A DNA stretch of 64,000 bases from Saussurea involucrata (GCA_033807775.1 CM066317.1:16441370-16505369); one strand, 5' to 3'. Shown: positions 8,489-20,784, numbered from the stretch's first letter. Notes: generated by a model not told the origin, from the letters alone. Numbers and translations are program-made.

Positions 8489-11400
8489 ATGAAATCAACC
8501 TTCCTCCTTCACAATGCCTTTCTGTTGGTCTCCATTTACAGTTTAACTTTTTTGGCAGCAACGAATTCGAATCCCGAAGAAGACGATGTTCTGTCGTTGT
8601 TAGCGTTTAAATCTGAAGCTGATCCAGGTAACAACCTTGACTACTCCGTCAACAAGACCTCCGCAGTGTGTAAATGGCAGGGAGTACAATGCCAGATCAA
8701 CGGCAAGGTCGATCGACTTGTTATTGAGAACTTGAATCTCGCCGGTGTTTTTGCGGTCAACACTTTGACTCGGCTGGACCAGTTACGAGTTCTGAGTCTG
8801 CGAAACAACTCGCTCACCGGACCGATTCCTGATCTCGCCGGACTCGTTAACCTAAAAACATTGTTTCTAGACCATAACTACTTCACTGGTGGTATTCCGT
8901 CGTCAATCTCCACGCTCCACCGCCTCCGGACTCTGGATCTCTCTTATAACAAATTATCCGGTGTTATTCCCGCTGAGTTAAGCGATTTAGACCGACTAAA
9001 CTATCTCCGTCTCGATTCAAATCGTTTCAATGGTTCAATTCCACCGCTCAATCAATCATCTCTTCAAATCTTCAACGTTTCCGTTAATTTTTTAACCGGT
9101 CCTGTTCCGGTTACTCCTACACTTTCTCGGTTTGGTCCGGCGTTGTTTTCGATTAACCCTAGACTCTGTGGTAAGATCGTCCGTACAGAATGTGGTTCCG
9201 GCGGTCCATTTTTTGGCAAAAATTCGACGAAGAAACAGTCATCATCGCCGCCCGAGGCGGCGAGTGGCCAAAGCGCACAAGTACAACCGGAGATGAGTCG
9301 TTTTACAAATTCGAACTCTGCAAAACACGAGCGAATTAGATTGATTGTTGGTTTATCCGCCGGATTGTTCGTACTGATTACTTCCGTTTTATGTATAATA
9401 ATGTCGATTAAAACGTCGGAGAAGAGGAAGAGAAAGAGTGTTGTTAGTAAGCGTGAGATGATGGAGATGGCGGAGGCAGCCGACGCTGCGGCGGAGGTGA
9501 TTAGAATGGAGGATGCGAATGAGTTGGAAAAGAAGGTGAGAAAGCTGCATCAAGGAATTGCATTGAAAAAGAGTGGTAATCTGGTGTTTTACACCGGCGA
9601 ATCGCAACTGTACACGGCGGAGCAGTTGATGAGGGCGTCGGCGGAGTTATTAGGCAGCGGATCGGTGGGGACCACGTACAAGGCGGTGCTGGACAACGGT
9701 GTGATCCTGTGCGTGAAGCGGGTTGATGCCTCGAGATTGGCCGGAACAACCAATGAGGAATTCAAGAGACGCATGGAGGTGGTCGGTAAGCTCCGCCACC
9801 CAAATGTGGTGGCGCTCCGAGCTTATTTTCAGGCGAAGGAAGAGAAGCTTCTCGTTTACGATTACCAGCCAAACGGAAGTCTCTTCTCACTCATTCACGG
9901 TAAAGGCTCTATAGTTCCATCAAGTCACAACCTCTTAATAGTTCTACTAAGTGGCAACCTATTAATAGTTCCATTAAGAGGTAACTTTTGAATCGTTAAG
10001 GTAAATCTTGTTTGACAAAAAAAATAGTCTAACTCTTAATGGTTCTAAAATCTCTCTAATACTTTGCATCTTAGACCTCCCTTAGACCATGAGTACCACT
10101 TCCTATCATATCCACTCAACTTTGATGCCACATCATCGTTACATCAGCTTTTCTCTTTCCTACCCTTCTTACCCTAAAATGGAGTACCGCTTCCTATCAT
10201 ACCCTCTGAACCCTGATGCCACATCACCGCCACATCAACTTTTTTTATTTTTTTATTTTTTTATTTATACATTTAATTATTTAACAAAATAAAAATATTC
10301 ATATATTTTTTAATAAATAAAAATAAGATAAATAATAAAAATAAAAATTCATAACATTCATTAAAAATTTAAAAATTACAAAATACAAAACACTTGAAAG
10401 CCAAGGTTCGGGTCTTGTTGCGGTGTATCCGAACTCCTCGATCGGTTACGACGGGATGTAGGTGTGGTGTTTGAATTCATGATGGAAGAAAGTATTGAAT
10501 TTGAGATATTTTTTGGTGTGAAAAAATGAAGGTGGTAGAGGTTAATATATATAGTGTGTATAATTTGAAAAAAAAATAATAAAAAAAGAGCCGTTGGTAA
10601 ACGGTTATATTTAAAAAAAATTAAAAAAAATTACGCCGGGTTACGCCGGGTTCCCGAACCCACCCTTACCCGCGACCATGAACCCGATGTGAACCCGCCC
10701 TACCCGTACCGTCAACCCGCCCTACCCGCCCCCAACCCGATGGTGAACCCGCCGTGGTACCCGAAGGTGGTACGCACGGCCTTAAACATTTAATGTCCTG
10801 ATTTCATTATGAATAGTTACCAAACAAACATATTTCAATTTACATTATATTATAAGAGTCTCTTGAAGCATCTCCAATAGCTATGTTAATGGAAAAATAC
10901 GAGATTTTAGCATTTTTGTTGCTATTTGCTATCCTTTTTTCAAAAATAGAAAAAAGATAAAGAAAATGTAAAAAACACTAAATTTAGAGAAAATTTCTAA
11001 ATAGATGTTTTCTCCCCCAAAACTTTTCTTCTATGAACTTTCCGTATATTTAATATTTTAATAATATAATTAAATAAATTAAGTATTTTAATAAAATAAG
11101 TAATACTATTGTTGTTCAAATAGCAGGGCTGTTTGAGTTGTATACAAATTATTTTAGAGATTTAATTTTTTTACTTTATTTTAGAAAAAAACTTTAGTCT
11201 TGCTCTTAAGCATCCTGCACCAAACCATGCACCAAACCATTCAGGCAGCTGAAAATCGTTGAGTTGACTCGGCAAAACGATTTAACTCAGAATTTAAAAT
11301 TTGCAGGTTCAAAATCAACGAGGGCAAAGCCACTGCACTGGACCTCATGTCTGAAAATAGCAGAAGACGTAGCACAAGGGGTTTCTTATCTCCACCACGC

Positions 11401-11854
11401 ATGCAACCTCGTTCACGGCAATCTCAAATCTTCCAACGTCCTCCTCGGTTCCGATTTCGAAGGCTGCCTCTCCGACTACTGCCTCTCTGCCCTATTGGTC
11501 CACCATCGAGATGGCGGCGACGGTGACTCTGCACCGGAAACAGACGATGAACCAACCGCCAAATCGGATGTTTACTCATTTGGGGTTTTATTGTTGGAGC
11601 TACTGACAGGGAAGAGTGTGTGGGAGCAGCCGGATTTGTTGCCGGATGATGTGGTGAAGTGGGTGAGGTTGAGTAGGGATGATAATGGTGGCGGAGGCAT
11701 GGCGGAGAAGCCACTGGAAATGATTACAGAGGTGGCGATAGCGTGTAGTGTGATGTCGCCGGAACTGAGACCTACCATGTGGCAGGTAATAAAGATGCTA
11801 CAAGAGATCAAAGAAGCTGCGATAATGGAGGATTGTGGAATTGGGGCCTCATAG
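8489..11854 (+). CDS. LRR-III receptor-like (probably inactive) kinase, two exons
   Basis: Exons 8489-9899 and 11307-11854 join at GT/AG sites (HG|SK, phase 1) to give 652 residues. Order: signal peptide (1-27), N-terminal cap with CxWxGVxC-like CKWQGVQC, about five leucine-rich repeats, a Ser-rich juxtamembrane region, a transmembrane helix (about 284-306), a basic stop-transfer stretch, then a kinase domain. The glycine loop GSGSVG (about 390) and the Lys of CVKRV (about 409) are kept. The catalytic HRD is HGN (about 506) and DFG is DYC (about 526), as in LRR-III pseudokinases. It resembles the Arabidopsis 'probable inactive receptor kinase' At5g67200 type from memory of that family. It likely sits in the plasma membrane and signals by scaffolding rather than catalysis. 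The frame is intact. A MULE lies just upstream and a MITE in its intron. Confidence 0.93.
9900..11306 (+). other. intron of the receptor kinase gene
   Basis: The 1,407-bp intron starts GTAAAGG and ends TTTGCAG. Besides the PIF/Harbinger derivative it has a ~28-bp unit (TAGTTCCATCAAGTCACAAC and variants) in three imperfect copies at about 9909-9990. A further AT-rich stretch at 10785-11290 contains a CATCTCCAATAG motif often seen at MITE ends, but I could not define that element. Confidence 0.85.
10085..10781 (-). mobile_element. PIF/Harbinger deletion derivative in the kinase intron
   Basis: A 697-bp element flanked by TTA target duplications (10082-10084 and 10782-10784), with short inverted ends GACCATGAGTACCAC and GGCCGTGCGTACCAC (12 of 15 match). 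A 3-bp TTA/TAA target and GGCC-like ends fit PIF/Harbinger. On the minus strand a TATA box (near 10540) precedes an ATG at about 10483 with ~30 open codons (MNSNTTPTSRRNRSRSS...). It looks like the 5' end of a transposon gene left after internal deletion. Near the left end a ~75-bp segment (10090-10160 and about 10180-10230) is duplicated. Confidence 0.7.
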
Positions 11855-12150
11855 TACACAAGGAAAGGAAAGGAAAGGAAAGGAAAGGAGGTGAATGCAA
11901 AGAATTTGTTTGTTCGTTTGGTTGGTTGGTTGGTTGCGTAACCGGTCGTTACTGGACTGGACTGGATTTATAGTTGCATTTGTTTTTGTTTGCTTGATAT
12001 ATGTATATTTTTCTAAATTTAATAATTAAATATTTATTATATAATGTTTTAAGTAATTATGTCAAAATTAAATCTAAATATTTACTATATAATGCTTAAG
12101 AAATTATAAGATATTGTATCTTAAAATATCAAATACAAAAAATTATTAAT
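11855..12150 (+). other. 3' flank of the receptor kinase gene with short tandem repeats
   Basis: Begins with (AGGAA)n at about 11860-11890, then (GTTGGT)n near 11916-11937, then AT-rich sequence. It probably includes the 3' UTR; I cannot pick a specific polyadenylation signal. Confidence 0.5.
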
Positions 12151-13257
12151 TACTACTTTCAAGAAACTCAAACACAACCCAAACTTTCTATTCATTCATT
12201 TCATCAAATACCTCATATCCATAAACTTTTCATTATACAAAAAGAGAATAGTTGGAAAACCATCCGTTTTGCACCAAGCAAAAGAAGCAAAAAGGGGTTG
12301 TAAACTAAGAACCAATCTGGGTAACGAAAACCAATCTAGGTAACGAAAATCAATATGGGTAACGAACCACTACAACAGAGACGATGAAAATCTGGGTAAC
12401 GTATCAATCTGGGTAACGAAAATCGATTTTCGATGACTAACCTTTATTAATATACCAATATGGGTAACGAACCTCTACAACAGAGACGATTTCGGTGACC
12501 TCTTCAGCAAGGACGATTTTAGTGACTAACCTCTACAACAGAGACGATTTCGGTGACCTCTTCAGCAAGGACGATTTCAATGGAGCAAAGGAGAGATGGT
12601 GATTTCAGCGAGGAAGATGAGAGATCTGAGTAGATGTTGTAGAATATGAAGAGGAGAGATGGAGATTTCAAAGAAACGTCTTTTAGGTTTTAGGTTTTGG
12701 GCAAGATCCCGTTCATTTTCAGGGAGGGGTAGTCAATGTCATTTTGAGAGCTGAGTGGATACAAGCAACCCAAAATATCTTAGCGAATAAGTCATGGGCT
12801 TACCCGGTAAGCCCCAAACAAACAACAAAATATAGCTTAGCGAATAAGTTATATAGCCCATTAAGCCTCTTAAGCCATAAACAAACATGCCTTATGACTA
12901 TTCTACGTTCAAAAAACACGATTAAGTTTCTAAAACGTTATTCAAATTTTAAATTTCAAAATTCAAACCTGTTCAACACCTCTCTCTCATACTCATCTGC
13001 TTCTTCTTCTCTCAAACACATCGGCGGAGGCCTTAAGGGGCTTAAAGGGGCCCTGCCCCTGCGTTTTCTACAACTTCTAATGTGAGAATTTTTTTTTGAT
13101 GTGTAAAAAGTAATAAAATTAGTTATGGGCCCCCAACTCACAAGTATGGGCCAATCACAATAGAGGTCCAAGATTTAAAAAGCCTACATAGAACTATTAG
13201 TCGGCCTCCAAGTTTGACAAAGTCAAAATTAAAAAATAAAAATCCTAAAACTAAATT
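12151..13257. other. non-genic stretch with short repeats
   Basis: Contains at least five copies of a (T)CTGGGTAACGAAAA-like unit at 12316-12475 and a 59-bp tandem duplication (12470-12528 and 12529-12587). At 12800-12900 the CCCCAAACAAACAAC and CCATAAACAAACATGCC motifs resemble MITE ends, but I found no matching left terminus. 12960-13025 is pyrimidine-rich and leader-like, leading to no gene. Confidence 0.5.
12470..12587. repeat. 59-bp tandem duplication
   Basis: Two copies of a unit containing CCTCTACAACAGAGACGATT and TCTTCAGCAAGGACGATTT. A looser third copy of its first half lies at about 12366-12386. Confidence 0.8.
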
Positions 13258-14031
13258 TGTTAGGTCATCAAAGATTTGAAGATGACCTCCTGATCTCTTT
13301 ACATTCTTTGAAAAACATCTTTTATACTTAGAGAAATTTTAGGTTCTTTGTAATAGCTTAGTCATGTTTTCAAAGTTCGGTGAAGTCAAAGATCAGCCGA
13401 AATCAAGAAGAAGTAAATCTACCAATGCGGATTGAAGATGGACTTCTCAACCCAAACTAAGTTATCTCACCGATTTTCACCATGACAAATCGGTGAGATC
13501 CTCAAAATAGAAGAATCCTCCCTTATCTCCTTGCTAAGAAGATTTTCATCAAAAGAGGTAATATTTTCTATCTCATCGATTTTCTCCATGACAAATCGGT
13601 GGGATCCTCAAAATAAGAGGATCCTCCCTTGTCTCTTTGGTAAGAAGTTTTTCATCAAAGAAGAAATATCTGGTATGGGGGAAAATGTTCAATTGTCCTT
13701 TTTCCCACTCTTAGATAATGTCACCATCAAAGCCTTTTAGCACCACGAAAAATAGGAAAAGACACTTCAACTTTTGAGAGTCAAACCTGACCTTCAAATG
13801 ACAAAGTGACAAGTGTCCCATGCATTAAATGCTCATGGTACTATTTAAAGATAAAGACTTCTCCATGCAGACAACAACTCTTGAAGATTTCTCTGTGCTC
13901 AAGACATTCTGCCTTTCTCCTCCTTTGAACTTAATAGCTTTTAATCTTTGTGTTTTAGAAGTTGTGTTGTTTTCAGTATTACTTTGTGAAGATTGTTAGA
14001 ATAGATTTCATCTGTTCTTTCCGCAACAATC
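13258..14031 (+). other. unclassified LTR-like block (possible solo LTR)
   Basis: Starts TGTTAGG and ends CCGCAACA, compatible with TG...CA LTR ends, but the flanks show no 5-bp duplication. It contains a duplicated ~90-bp segment (13465-13555 and about 13570-13655) with GACAAATCGGTGAGATCCTC. Later a promoter-like stretch reads TATTTAAAG (about 13842) followed by a pyrimidine-rich leader. It ends where homology between the two P copies begins. It could be a solo LTR or a fragment of another reverse-transcribing element. Confidence 0.35.
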
Positions 14032-14040
14032 TAATTTTTA

Positions 14041-17000
14041 TGGTGCCATTTTGACTTGAGGTCATTGAGTCTCGTTAAGTTTCATGGAGTTTTGGTCTTA
14101 CGACGTTTTGTGTCGTGTGAGTGCAATTTCATAATGTGCATACTCCATTTATTATGTGGGAATGTATGAGTTATGTTGGGCATTTTGTCCCACTCGGGTT
14201 TTATTGAGAAATATTATTTTATGCCATAAGACAACCCAAAAGGGATGAGTTTTGGAACTTTGGTGTCGCATAATTTCCCTTTCAAAGATTTGTGTTAGCA
14301 CATTTTGTTGCAACTTGTTCAGTGTACAGATTGATTTATATGTGGCGTGAGTAATGCATTAAAGGATGTTCTGATAGTATTTCTTAACAATTTTCTTTAT
14401 GCGCTTTCGGTTAATTGATTATTTTATTATCCTTTCACGCAAATGCATGGTATTGATCTAGGGATATGCATGACTTGGTGATAGGCGTGTTTACACCCCC
14501 CTAAATCTAACCGCAAGTGTACGATGTCGAAATCAAGTAATAGTACAAAAGTACGAGCATCGAACACAGGGAACTAGGAACTAAGTATCACAATGACTAT
14601 AAGATCTATTAACTGAATAGTCGCAATTTTGACTTGTTGGTATTATAATAATTAATTGCAAGTAAATAAATCAAGAACGAGACAATAAACAACTTAGGGA
14701 TTTTGGATAGAGAAAACAGTTGAGGGATGGAAATCCTAAGGTTTTCATATATAAACACCTGACTCAAAATAATCACCAACTATTCCCTTTAATGAACACA
14801 CAATCTCTAAAATCTCCGTTGTTCTTTCTCAAGCAACCACGGGTTTTATTTTGAAAGCAAAAGTTTATCTCTCGATCTCAACCTATGAAATTCAAAACAC
14901 ATTAAAATCAAAATTTCAACAGGACTAAGGCTTACTTGGTATATCTCTATCCAATTCCTCACCTTAGGCATGCAATTCTAGTTCTAGTTAGCAATTAACT
15001 CTCTCGAACTTAATTGATAACAAACAATTTAGATGAAAGTTGGCCAGACTCACAAAAACATTAAAACCCAAATCACATGCTTCATTAATTAGGAAAAACT
15101 GATAAAAATCTCAAATCACATGTTCATAAGCTTAAACCAAATTCAATCCAACCCCCAACATCTAAAGATTAGTTCATGTTGGTGGTGGACAAAAACATAA
15201 GAAAGGGGAAGGAAATAGTGTGTGTAAACATAGTGATTGTAAACGTGAAGAATGTACTGATGAACTCCCTTCTCTCGGCTCTAATCCGCTTCACGTGGTG
15301 AACTCCCCTTCAATCGATCCTCTATCGTGGCTCCAAAGTACTCGAAATATCTCTGGAAATCGCCCCCTCGTAGCCTACCGTCGCACGTCTCGAAGTGATG
15401 ACCTAAATTCCGGAAAACACAAAATATAGAGTTGGAACAGAGGGTTGCGCGACCTGGCATGCGACCTTAGTCCGCGGCGCAAGCCGTGCGGTTTTCTGAG
15501 TGCTCCGGGTCAGGTCTGGGTCATGGTTTGGGCACGGGTCTCGGGCTTGGATCTTGGGCTTCCGCTTAGACTTCGTTTTAGGCTTCTATTGGACTCTTTT
15601 CTGCATCTTTTCTTGATGATTGCCTTCTTTCAGATTACCTGTACATTCCACTCGATAAACTATAAAATTCCGCCTTTTTGCTTTAACACAAGCCAATCTC
15701 ATTGGTTTGTAGACTGAAAATAACGCCAAAAAGTGGCGTTATCACTTGGTAACCACGAACCCTCGGCACTTTGATAAATGAATCGTGAATGGGAATGTCT
15801 TATTAATTTAATGTATAAATGAAGGTTGTTTGGTCAAGTATGTTTTAGTGTTGTGTGGATAATGCATGGTTTACGATACGGTACATTTTGAAAACACGAA
15901 TGTGTGAGTCGTTGAACTTTGGTTAATATTGACTCGATAAACATTTTGGAAAATTGTAAACCTTTTTGGTTTTGGAGAAAATGTATGTTCTGGGCATTTG
16001 TAATGAGTAAAATTTAAGCATTGACGTTTTAATGTTTTATTTCGCGAATGAAAGACTTTTGTGTAAATACTCCGTGATGGGGATTTTGGAAGAATATTTG
16101 TTTAAACCTAGGGTGCATGAAATTATTAAAGTTTTTGGAACATTAATACGCACTGTTTGTACGATTCAAAGTTTGAAGTCGATTTAAAACCTTTTAGTGT
16201 CAACCGCTTACAAACACTTCTTATTCTCCTCAGTTTGAGAGAACGCATAATTGTGTGTGAAATTTTGTCAAAGAGCTTTTACTCTTATGTCATTATAGGA
16301 CTAAATGAGAAAATTTTGAAATTTGAATTAATGAAATTTTCTATTTCAAGAGTTTAGTGTGGGCTACCTGTTGCATGTAATTTTATTTCCGGAAAACCAC
16401 TAGAAAAGTGTTACAATTTTGCATGCATACTCCAATTTGAAATTTTATTCACGATACCTTAGTCGATACCTCCGAATGGTGAAAACGTATTGATTTTGTC
16501 TTTAAACTCGAAACCGACACAAACCATTTTATGTTTTGACCAAAGTATATTTATGGAATTGTTAAACCGTTTTGTGAAATAAGCTGACGTGTGTGAACTT
16601 TGTTGGTGAACTCTGTTTCATGCTATTTCATGATTTAAAAAGAAAATCTTTTGAATAGGATGGCATTCAAACTCTTTTTTAAGTATGTATAAACCCTTTT
16701 GGTTGCACATCATTTAAGTGGGAAACTACCTTACGTGCATGACATAGATCAATCCATGCTAGGACCGTAACGGTTCGTTCCAAAGAAGTTGTTTATTGTG
16801 CTTTTGCGTCATTGTTAATGATCTAATTTCGATGAAGTGGTTTTCATTATGATTTTCATATGTGGGACGAGTGTGTCCATTTTTGCACAACTACCGAATT
16901 GATAGTAGTAGATTTCGTGCGTACAATTAGATTGATATGAAAACCTTTATGTTGAAAGTTTCTATAAACGTTTTCGATTGGCATATTTGTTAAATATTTC

Positions 17001-17981
17001 GCTTGAGAAAAACCTTGAACTCATTAGAACTTTGGAAAGGTTATGTAACCCCGGCTAAGAGTAAGTGTGTGTGTATACTTCGACAGCGGAAGGAAGGGCA
17101 TTCCGATGCGTGGTATTGTTGTAGGTCGATTGGTATCGGTGGTAGAGTCGATGTACTTTTCGCATCTAACAGGTGAGGCTCGCGGTATATTCTGAGGATG
17201 TTTGTGGTAAACTGTTCGTTTCGGCAACCTTGTTTGGTGATTAGTCTTGAAGGAAAAAAATTTGGTATGAGGTTCAGTAGTAGTTTGAATCCGGGTGGAG
17301 TACCTAAGTGTCAACTTTTAGATTTCGAGGCCAAGAACCGTTAGTGTAATTGGAGGATTGTAGTCCAAGTTCTAAGGGATGGGGGTATAGATTGTAGTAA
17401 TCTTATGAAGTTCAATCTGTGATAAGTAGATTTAGCGGGATGATCTTTCTCGATAGTAAAGGAAATTTTCGATTGGATGATTGGAAGTTGGACGCGTTCT
17501 TGGAGTTGTAGAACCAATGGGTCTGGGACGACCGTGTATTTTGGAGTCTAATGGTACTCGTCAGAATGAAGTGACAGTTCAACAGCGGAATGGTTGGATT
17601 TGGGGGAATTGTTGGTTTCGGTAGTAATCAAACCTTGGTTTGATCGGAGAAAAGTTTCAGAGCCTGTATGTATGGAGTGATTGAGAAACCGGGATCTACC
17701 GTTGGGGGAAGTATGGGACATTTAAGGTTGGGAGACAACCGAAGTCTTGTGATTATAAGCTGCCTAGGTAAGGTAAGCGTTACCCGAATGTAAGTGTGAA
17801 GAGCCTAAGGGGACTTTAGATGCGAACATCGATGCAAAGACTTTCGTGGCAGTTCGGTCAAGAAGGACAATTTGAATCTCAGTTGGAAACTGAGGGATCA
17901 TGAATAGGTTTGAGCTCGGTAACCGTCGAAAGTACGAGAACTAGATTTCGAGGACGAAATCTCTATTTAGGTTGGGAGGAT
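14041..17981 (+). mobile_element. partial internal region of a first tandem copy of element P
   Basis: Apart from one solo LTR insertion, this stretch is collinear with 22710-24425 plus 45075-46025 (2,670 versus 2,667 bp). It runs straight into LTR1, so it is the 3' portion of the internal region of a copy whose own 5' LTR is missing. The last part, with GATTTCGAGGACGAAAT and a purine-rich stretch before TGTAACACCC, resembles the 3' end of Tekay/Del-type pol and its polypurine tract. Coding capacity is otherwise lost. Confidence 0.8.
14479..15744. mobile_element. solo LTR (TGATAGG...GTTATCA)
   Basis: A 1,266-bp sequence with TG...CA ends is flanked by 5-bp duplications CTTGG (14474-14478 and 15745-15749). 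The uninterrupted target is present in the other P copy near 23145, which proves an insertion. It has no coding sequence or second LTR, so a solo LTR is the simplest reading. The 3' end is a hairpin, AACGCCA-AAAAG-TGGCGTT. Confidence 0.8.
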
Positions 17982-20680
17982 TGTAACACCCCGAAATTTC
18001 AAGTAAGTAACCGACCTCATTCGTATAACTTTCATATTCGGTATTTTAAGGTTCGTATAGGGAATTAGACATTCTTGCTTGTTTGGCGTCATGTGTTGTG
18101 ACCAACCGCGAAAAGGAGGGAAACGTGACCGAACCAACTTTTGGACAGCAGCCAGGGCGTTGCCGGCGACTATACCCATGGCATAGTCGCCATGGCATAG
18201 TCGCGAAGGAGGGTCGAGCGGCCGAAATCGAACAAAAGGTTGTCATCGCGGGGCGACTATGCCCGCGACATTGCCTGTGGCATAGTCGCGATCGGGCTGA
18301 GGGTTGCTGGAATTTAAGCCAATTTTTGGGGAAACTTTGCTCACATCTTCTCATTTTCTGCATCTGACCGAAACCCTATCCTTTGGGGCGATTTTTCTCA
18401 CTTTTCTTCCTTATCCCTCCTCATCCAATGCTCTCATGAATGCTAGCATTTAATGGCTTCACTTAGGGTTTAAGTTATGCAAACAAAGGCGTATTGTGGT
18501 GTGCCAAGCTCTACTCAAGTCTCTATTCAAAGCTAAGATCCTCCATTTTCTAGGGTTTACCCAACTCTTTCCTAAACCTCTACTTTCCTTTGGATGAAAT
18601 GAAGATTGAGGCTCACTTTGGTAACACTAGAAATGTTTGGTTGGTGGATGCACTTGATGGTTGAGGTAATCTTCTCTCCTCTTCATTTTGGAAATTAGGG
18701 TTTCGATCTATTGGTGATTTTGGGTGTAATATGTTGGGGGAAATGATTCTAAGTGTTTGGAGATAAATATTTATGGTTGGAAATTGTGGATCTAGGTTTT
18801 TGGAAGATTTGGAGCTTGAGGATTCATGTTTATTCAAAGGAGCTTACGTTTGGGGAAAATCTAGATTTAACCTAAATCTAGCAAGGTGAGTTCAAGTTGC
18901 TTTGTGAAAACTTTGTACATGCCAAAAATGTTATTTTTCCAAGTACTTATGTGTTTTACATGAAAATTATCAATGGTTGAATTATTTGGTGGGTTTTAAC
19001 CTTTTGAAGTATTTATTGTTGTAAATATTGTAAAACACCTACAATTGGAATTTGGGAAAATTTGGTAGATAAATCATAAATGAAAATGTGTTGATGATTT
19101 ATTTTATAAATGGAGTCTATTTGTTATGAAAATGCATTTTTGCCTATATCTTGGAAATATGCATATAGTACGTTATGAGACGATTTTGAAATGTAACGGT
19201 GTGAGTTCCTTGGAAAAGAGGGTTGTCCTAACCCAATGTCTTGTTTTGGGTTTTCATGGATTTGAAATATTTAGTGGCAAAAGTGTGTGTTGCTACGTTT
19301 AATCTCATTTTATGACTTTTCATGAATTATCTTTTGAGTCAGTTGAGCTTATGGCTCGGTATTGGATTTTGTTAAGTCTTGAGGACAGTTGTCCAGTTTT
19401 GATATCTCAAAGTCGAGTTTTGATCATGATTTACGTTATTGGGGAATTGCATGTTTTGAATGCACTTGTTTATTTCATTTGGGGTCGTGTAATGTTATAG
19501 ACCTTATTAGCTATGGATCCGTAGGCACTTGAGTTTTACGTTCATTGTAGAGACGCTAGTTTCTCTTTTGTAGCATAGAATAGGCATCAGGTTCAATGGT
19601 AAGTAAGGCGTGGGCCTATATGGTCGGGCGTCGTCCCATGGGCAGTAAGGTGTAATTCCAGATGTGCTTGGCACGGGATAGGCATCGGGTTCCATGGTAA
19701 GTAAGGTATGGACCTATATGGTCGGACAACGTCCCATGGGCAGTAAGGTGTAATCCCAAACGTGCTTGTTTTGTGGATTTGGAGTGACCCAATGTATAGA
19801 CCTGGAGTGGTTGAAATTAGGGGCTCCCAAGTCTCGCGGGTAATAGATCTGGAGTGATTGAGCTCAGTTTACGAGAGTAATCCATGTGTTTATTTTGTTA
19901 TATAGTAGGTGACCCACTTTTGTGTTCCGTTACGTGCAATGTAAACGGGCCTCCCCCGTCACCGAAAGGTGTTGCTTTGGGTATTTGTTTTTATCCGTGT
20001 TTTCGGTGGCGTATCATATTTATATGAATTGTTTTCCACGTTATGTGAGTTATGGGTTATGCTTTATCCATGTTTGGGATGTTTGGAATAATAACGATTT
20101 ATTTATGAATTTAATCGTTTTGGAAATCAAATGCTGTTTCACTTTTCATGTTGGTTTTGGAATGAGTCCATTTTGAGAAATCATGTTATACTAAAGCTTT
20201 TAGTACGGGATTTGTGTGTGTTGGAAAAATGGGTGATTTGCATCTAAAGTAAATTCTTTTGAACTCACGACTTAAATTGTACCACTCCCGTTTTATGAAT
20301 TATATGGTCATGATAAAACTCTTGAACTCACTAGACGTTAGCCTAACCCTTTTTTATTTACCGGCATGTGCAACAGGTTTCAGGTTGGAAATAGCTTTAG
20401 CTACACTGTGGAGTGATGGGTGCTAGTAGAGTGCACGAGAAGTGATTTGCTTAATTAAAGTCTTCCGCACTGATTGGGATTAGCAAATTGTAATTTTGTT
20501 AAGTAACACCCGACTTTATTTGGTCACCTAGTATGATTTGAATTATTAATTGTGAGAGGTATTATGTTTATCTTGAGGTAATTTCAAGAATGGCTTGTAG
20601 AAGGAATTTTATTCCTTAAGTGATTATTATTTTTATCGAAATTTTATTTAGATGCTCTTCCCAAATTCGAGGGTGTTACA
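17982..20680 (+). repeat. P LTR1
   Basis: Ends TGTAACACCC and GGGTGTTACA. Near 18160-18300 it has a cluster of GGCATAGTCGC and GCGACTATGCC motifs in both orientations. At about 19565-19765 a ~97-bp unit (GGCATCGGGTTCCATGGTAA through GGTGTAAT) is duplicated in tandem. Short open frames in it are not conserved genes. Confidence 0.88.
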
Positions 20681-20683
20681 AGT

Positions 20684-20695
20684 TGGTATCAGAGC
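20684..20695 (+). promoter_or_regulatory. primer-binding site of P (initiator Met tRNA)
   Basis: TGGTATCAGAGC lies three bases after the end of LTR1 and matches the 3' end of plant initiator Met tRNA. Confidence 0.88.
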
Positions 20696-20784
20696 ATAAG
20701 TTTGAGAGAATTAGGTGTTGAATTTGGATACCTAGACTCAAACTAGCGTTCTTTTAAGTAGATGAAAGTGAAATTCACCTTTAG

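Noticed and set aside
12800..12900. hAT-type MITE end
   Set aside because: The CAAACAAACATGCC-like end has no matching left terminus or 8-bp duplication that I can find.
13258..14031. Endogenous pararetrovirus promoter
   Set aside because: The TATA-plus-leader arrangement is suggestive, but no coat, movement or polymerase coding sequence is present to support it.
14479..15744. Helitron, because of the 3' terminal hairpin
   Set aside because: A 5-bp target duplication and TG...CA ends fit an LTR; there is no CTRR end and the target is not AT.
16157..16357. Conserved 66-codon ORF (also at 23556-23756)
   Set aside because: Conservation only reflects duplication of the whole P internal region; the frame has no features of a protein.
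19922..20176. 84-codon ORF repeated at 62924-63178
   Set aside because: It lies inside the P LTRs; both copies exist because LTRs are duplicated.
20684..20695. tRNA gene signal
   Set aside because: The tRNA-like matches here and at 24708, 54825 and 59484 are only primer-binding sites complementary to a tRNA 3' end.
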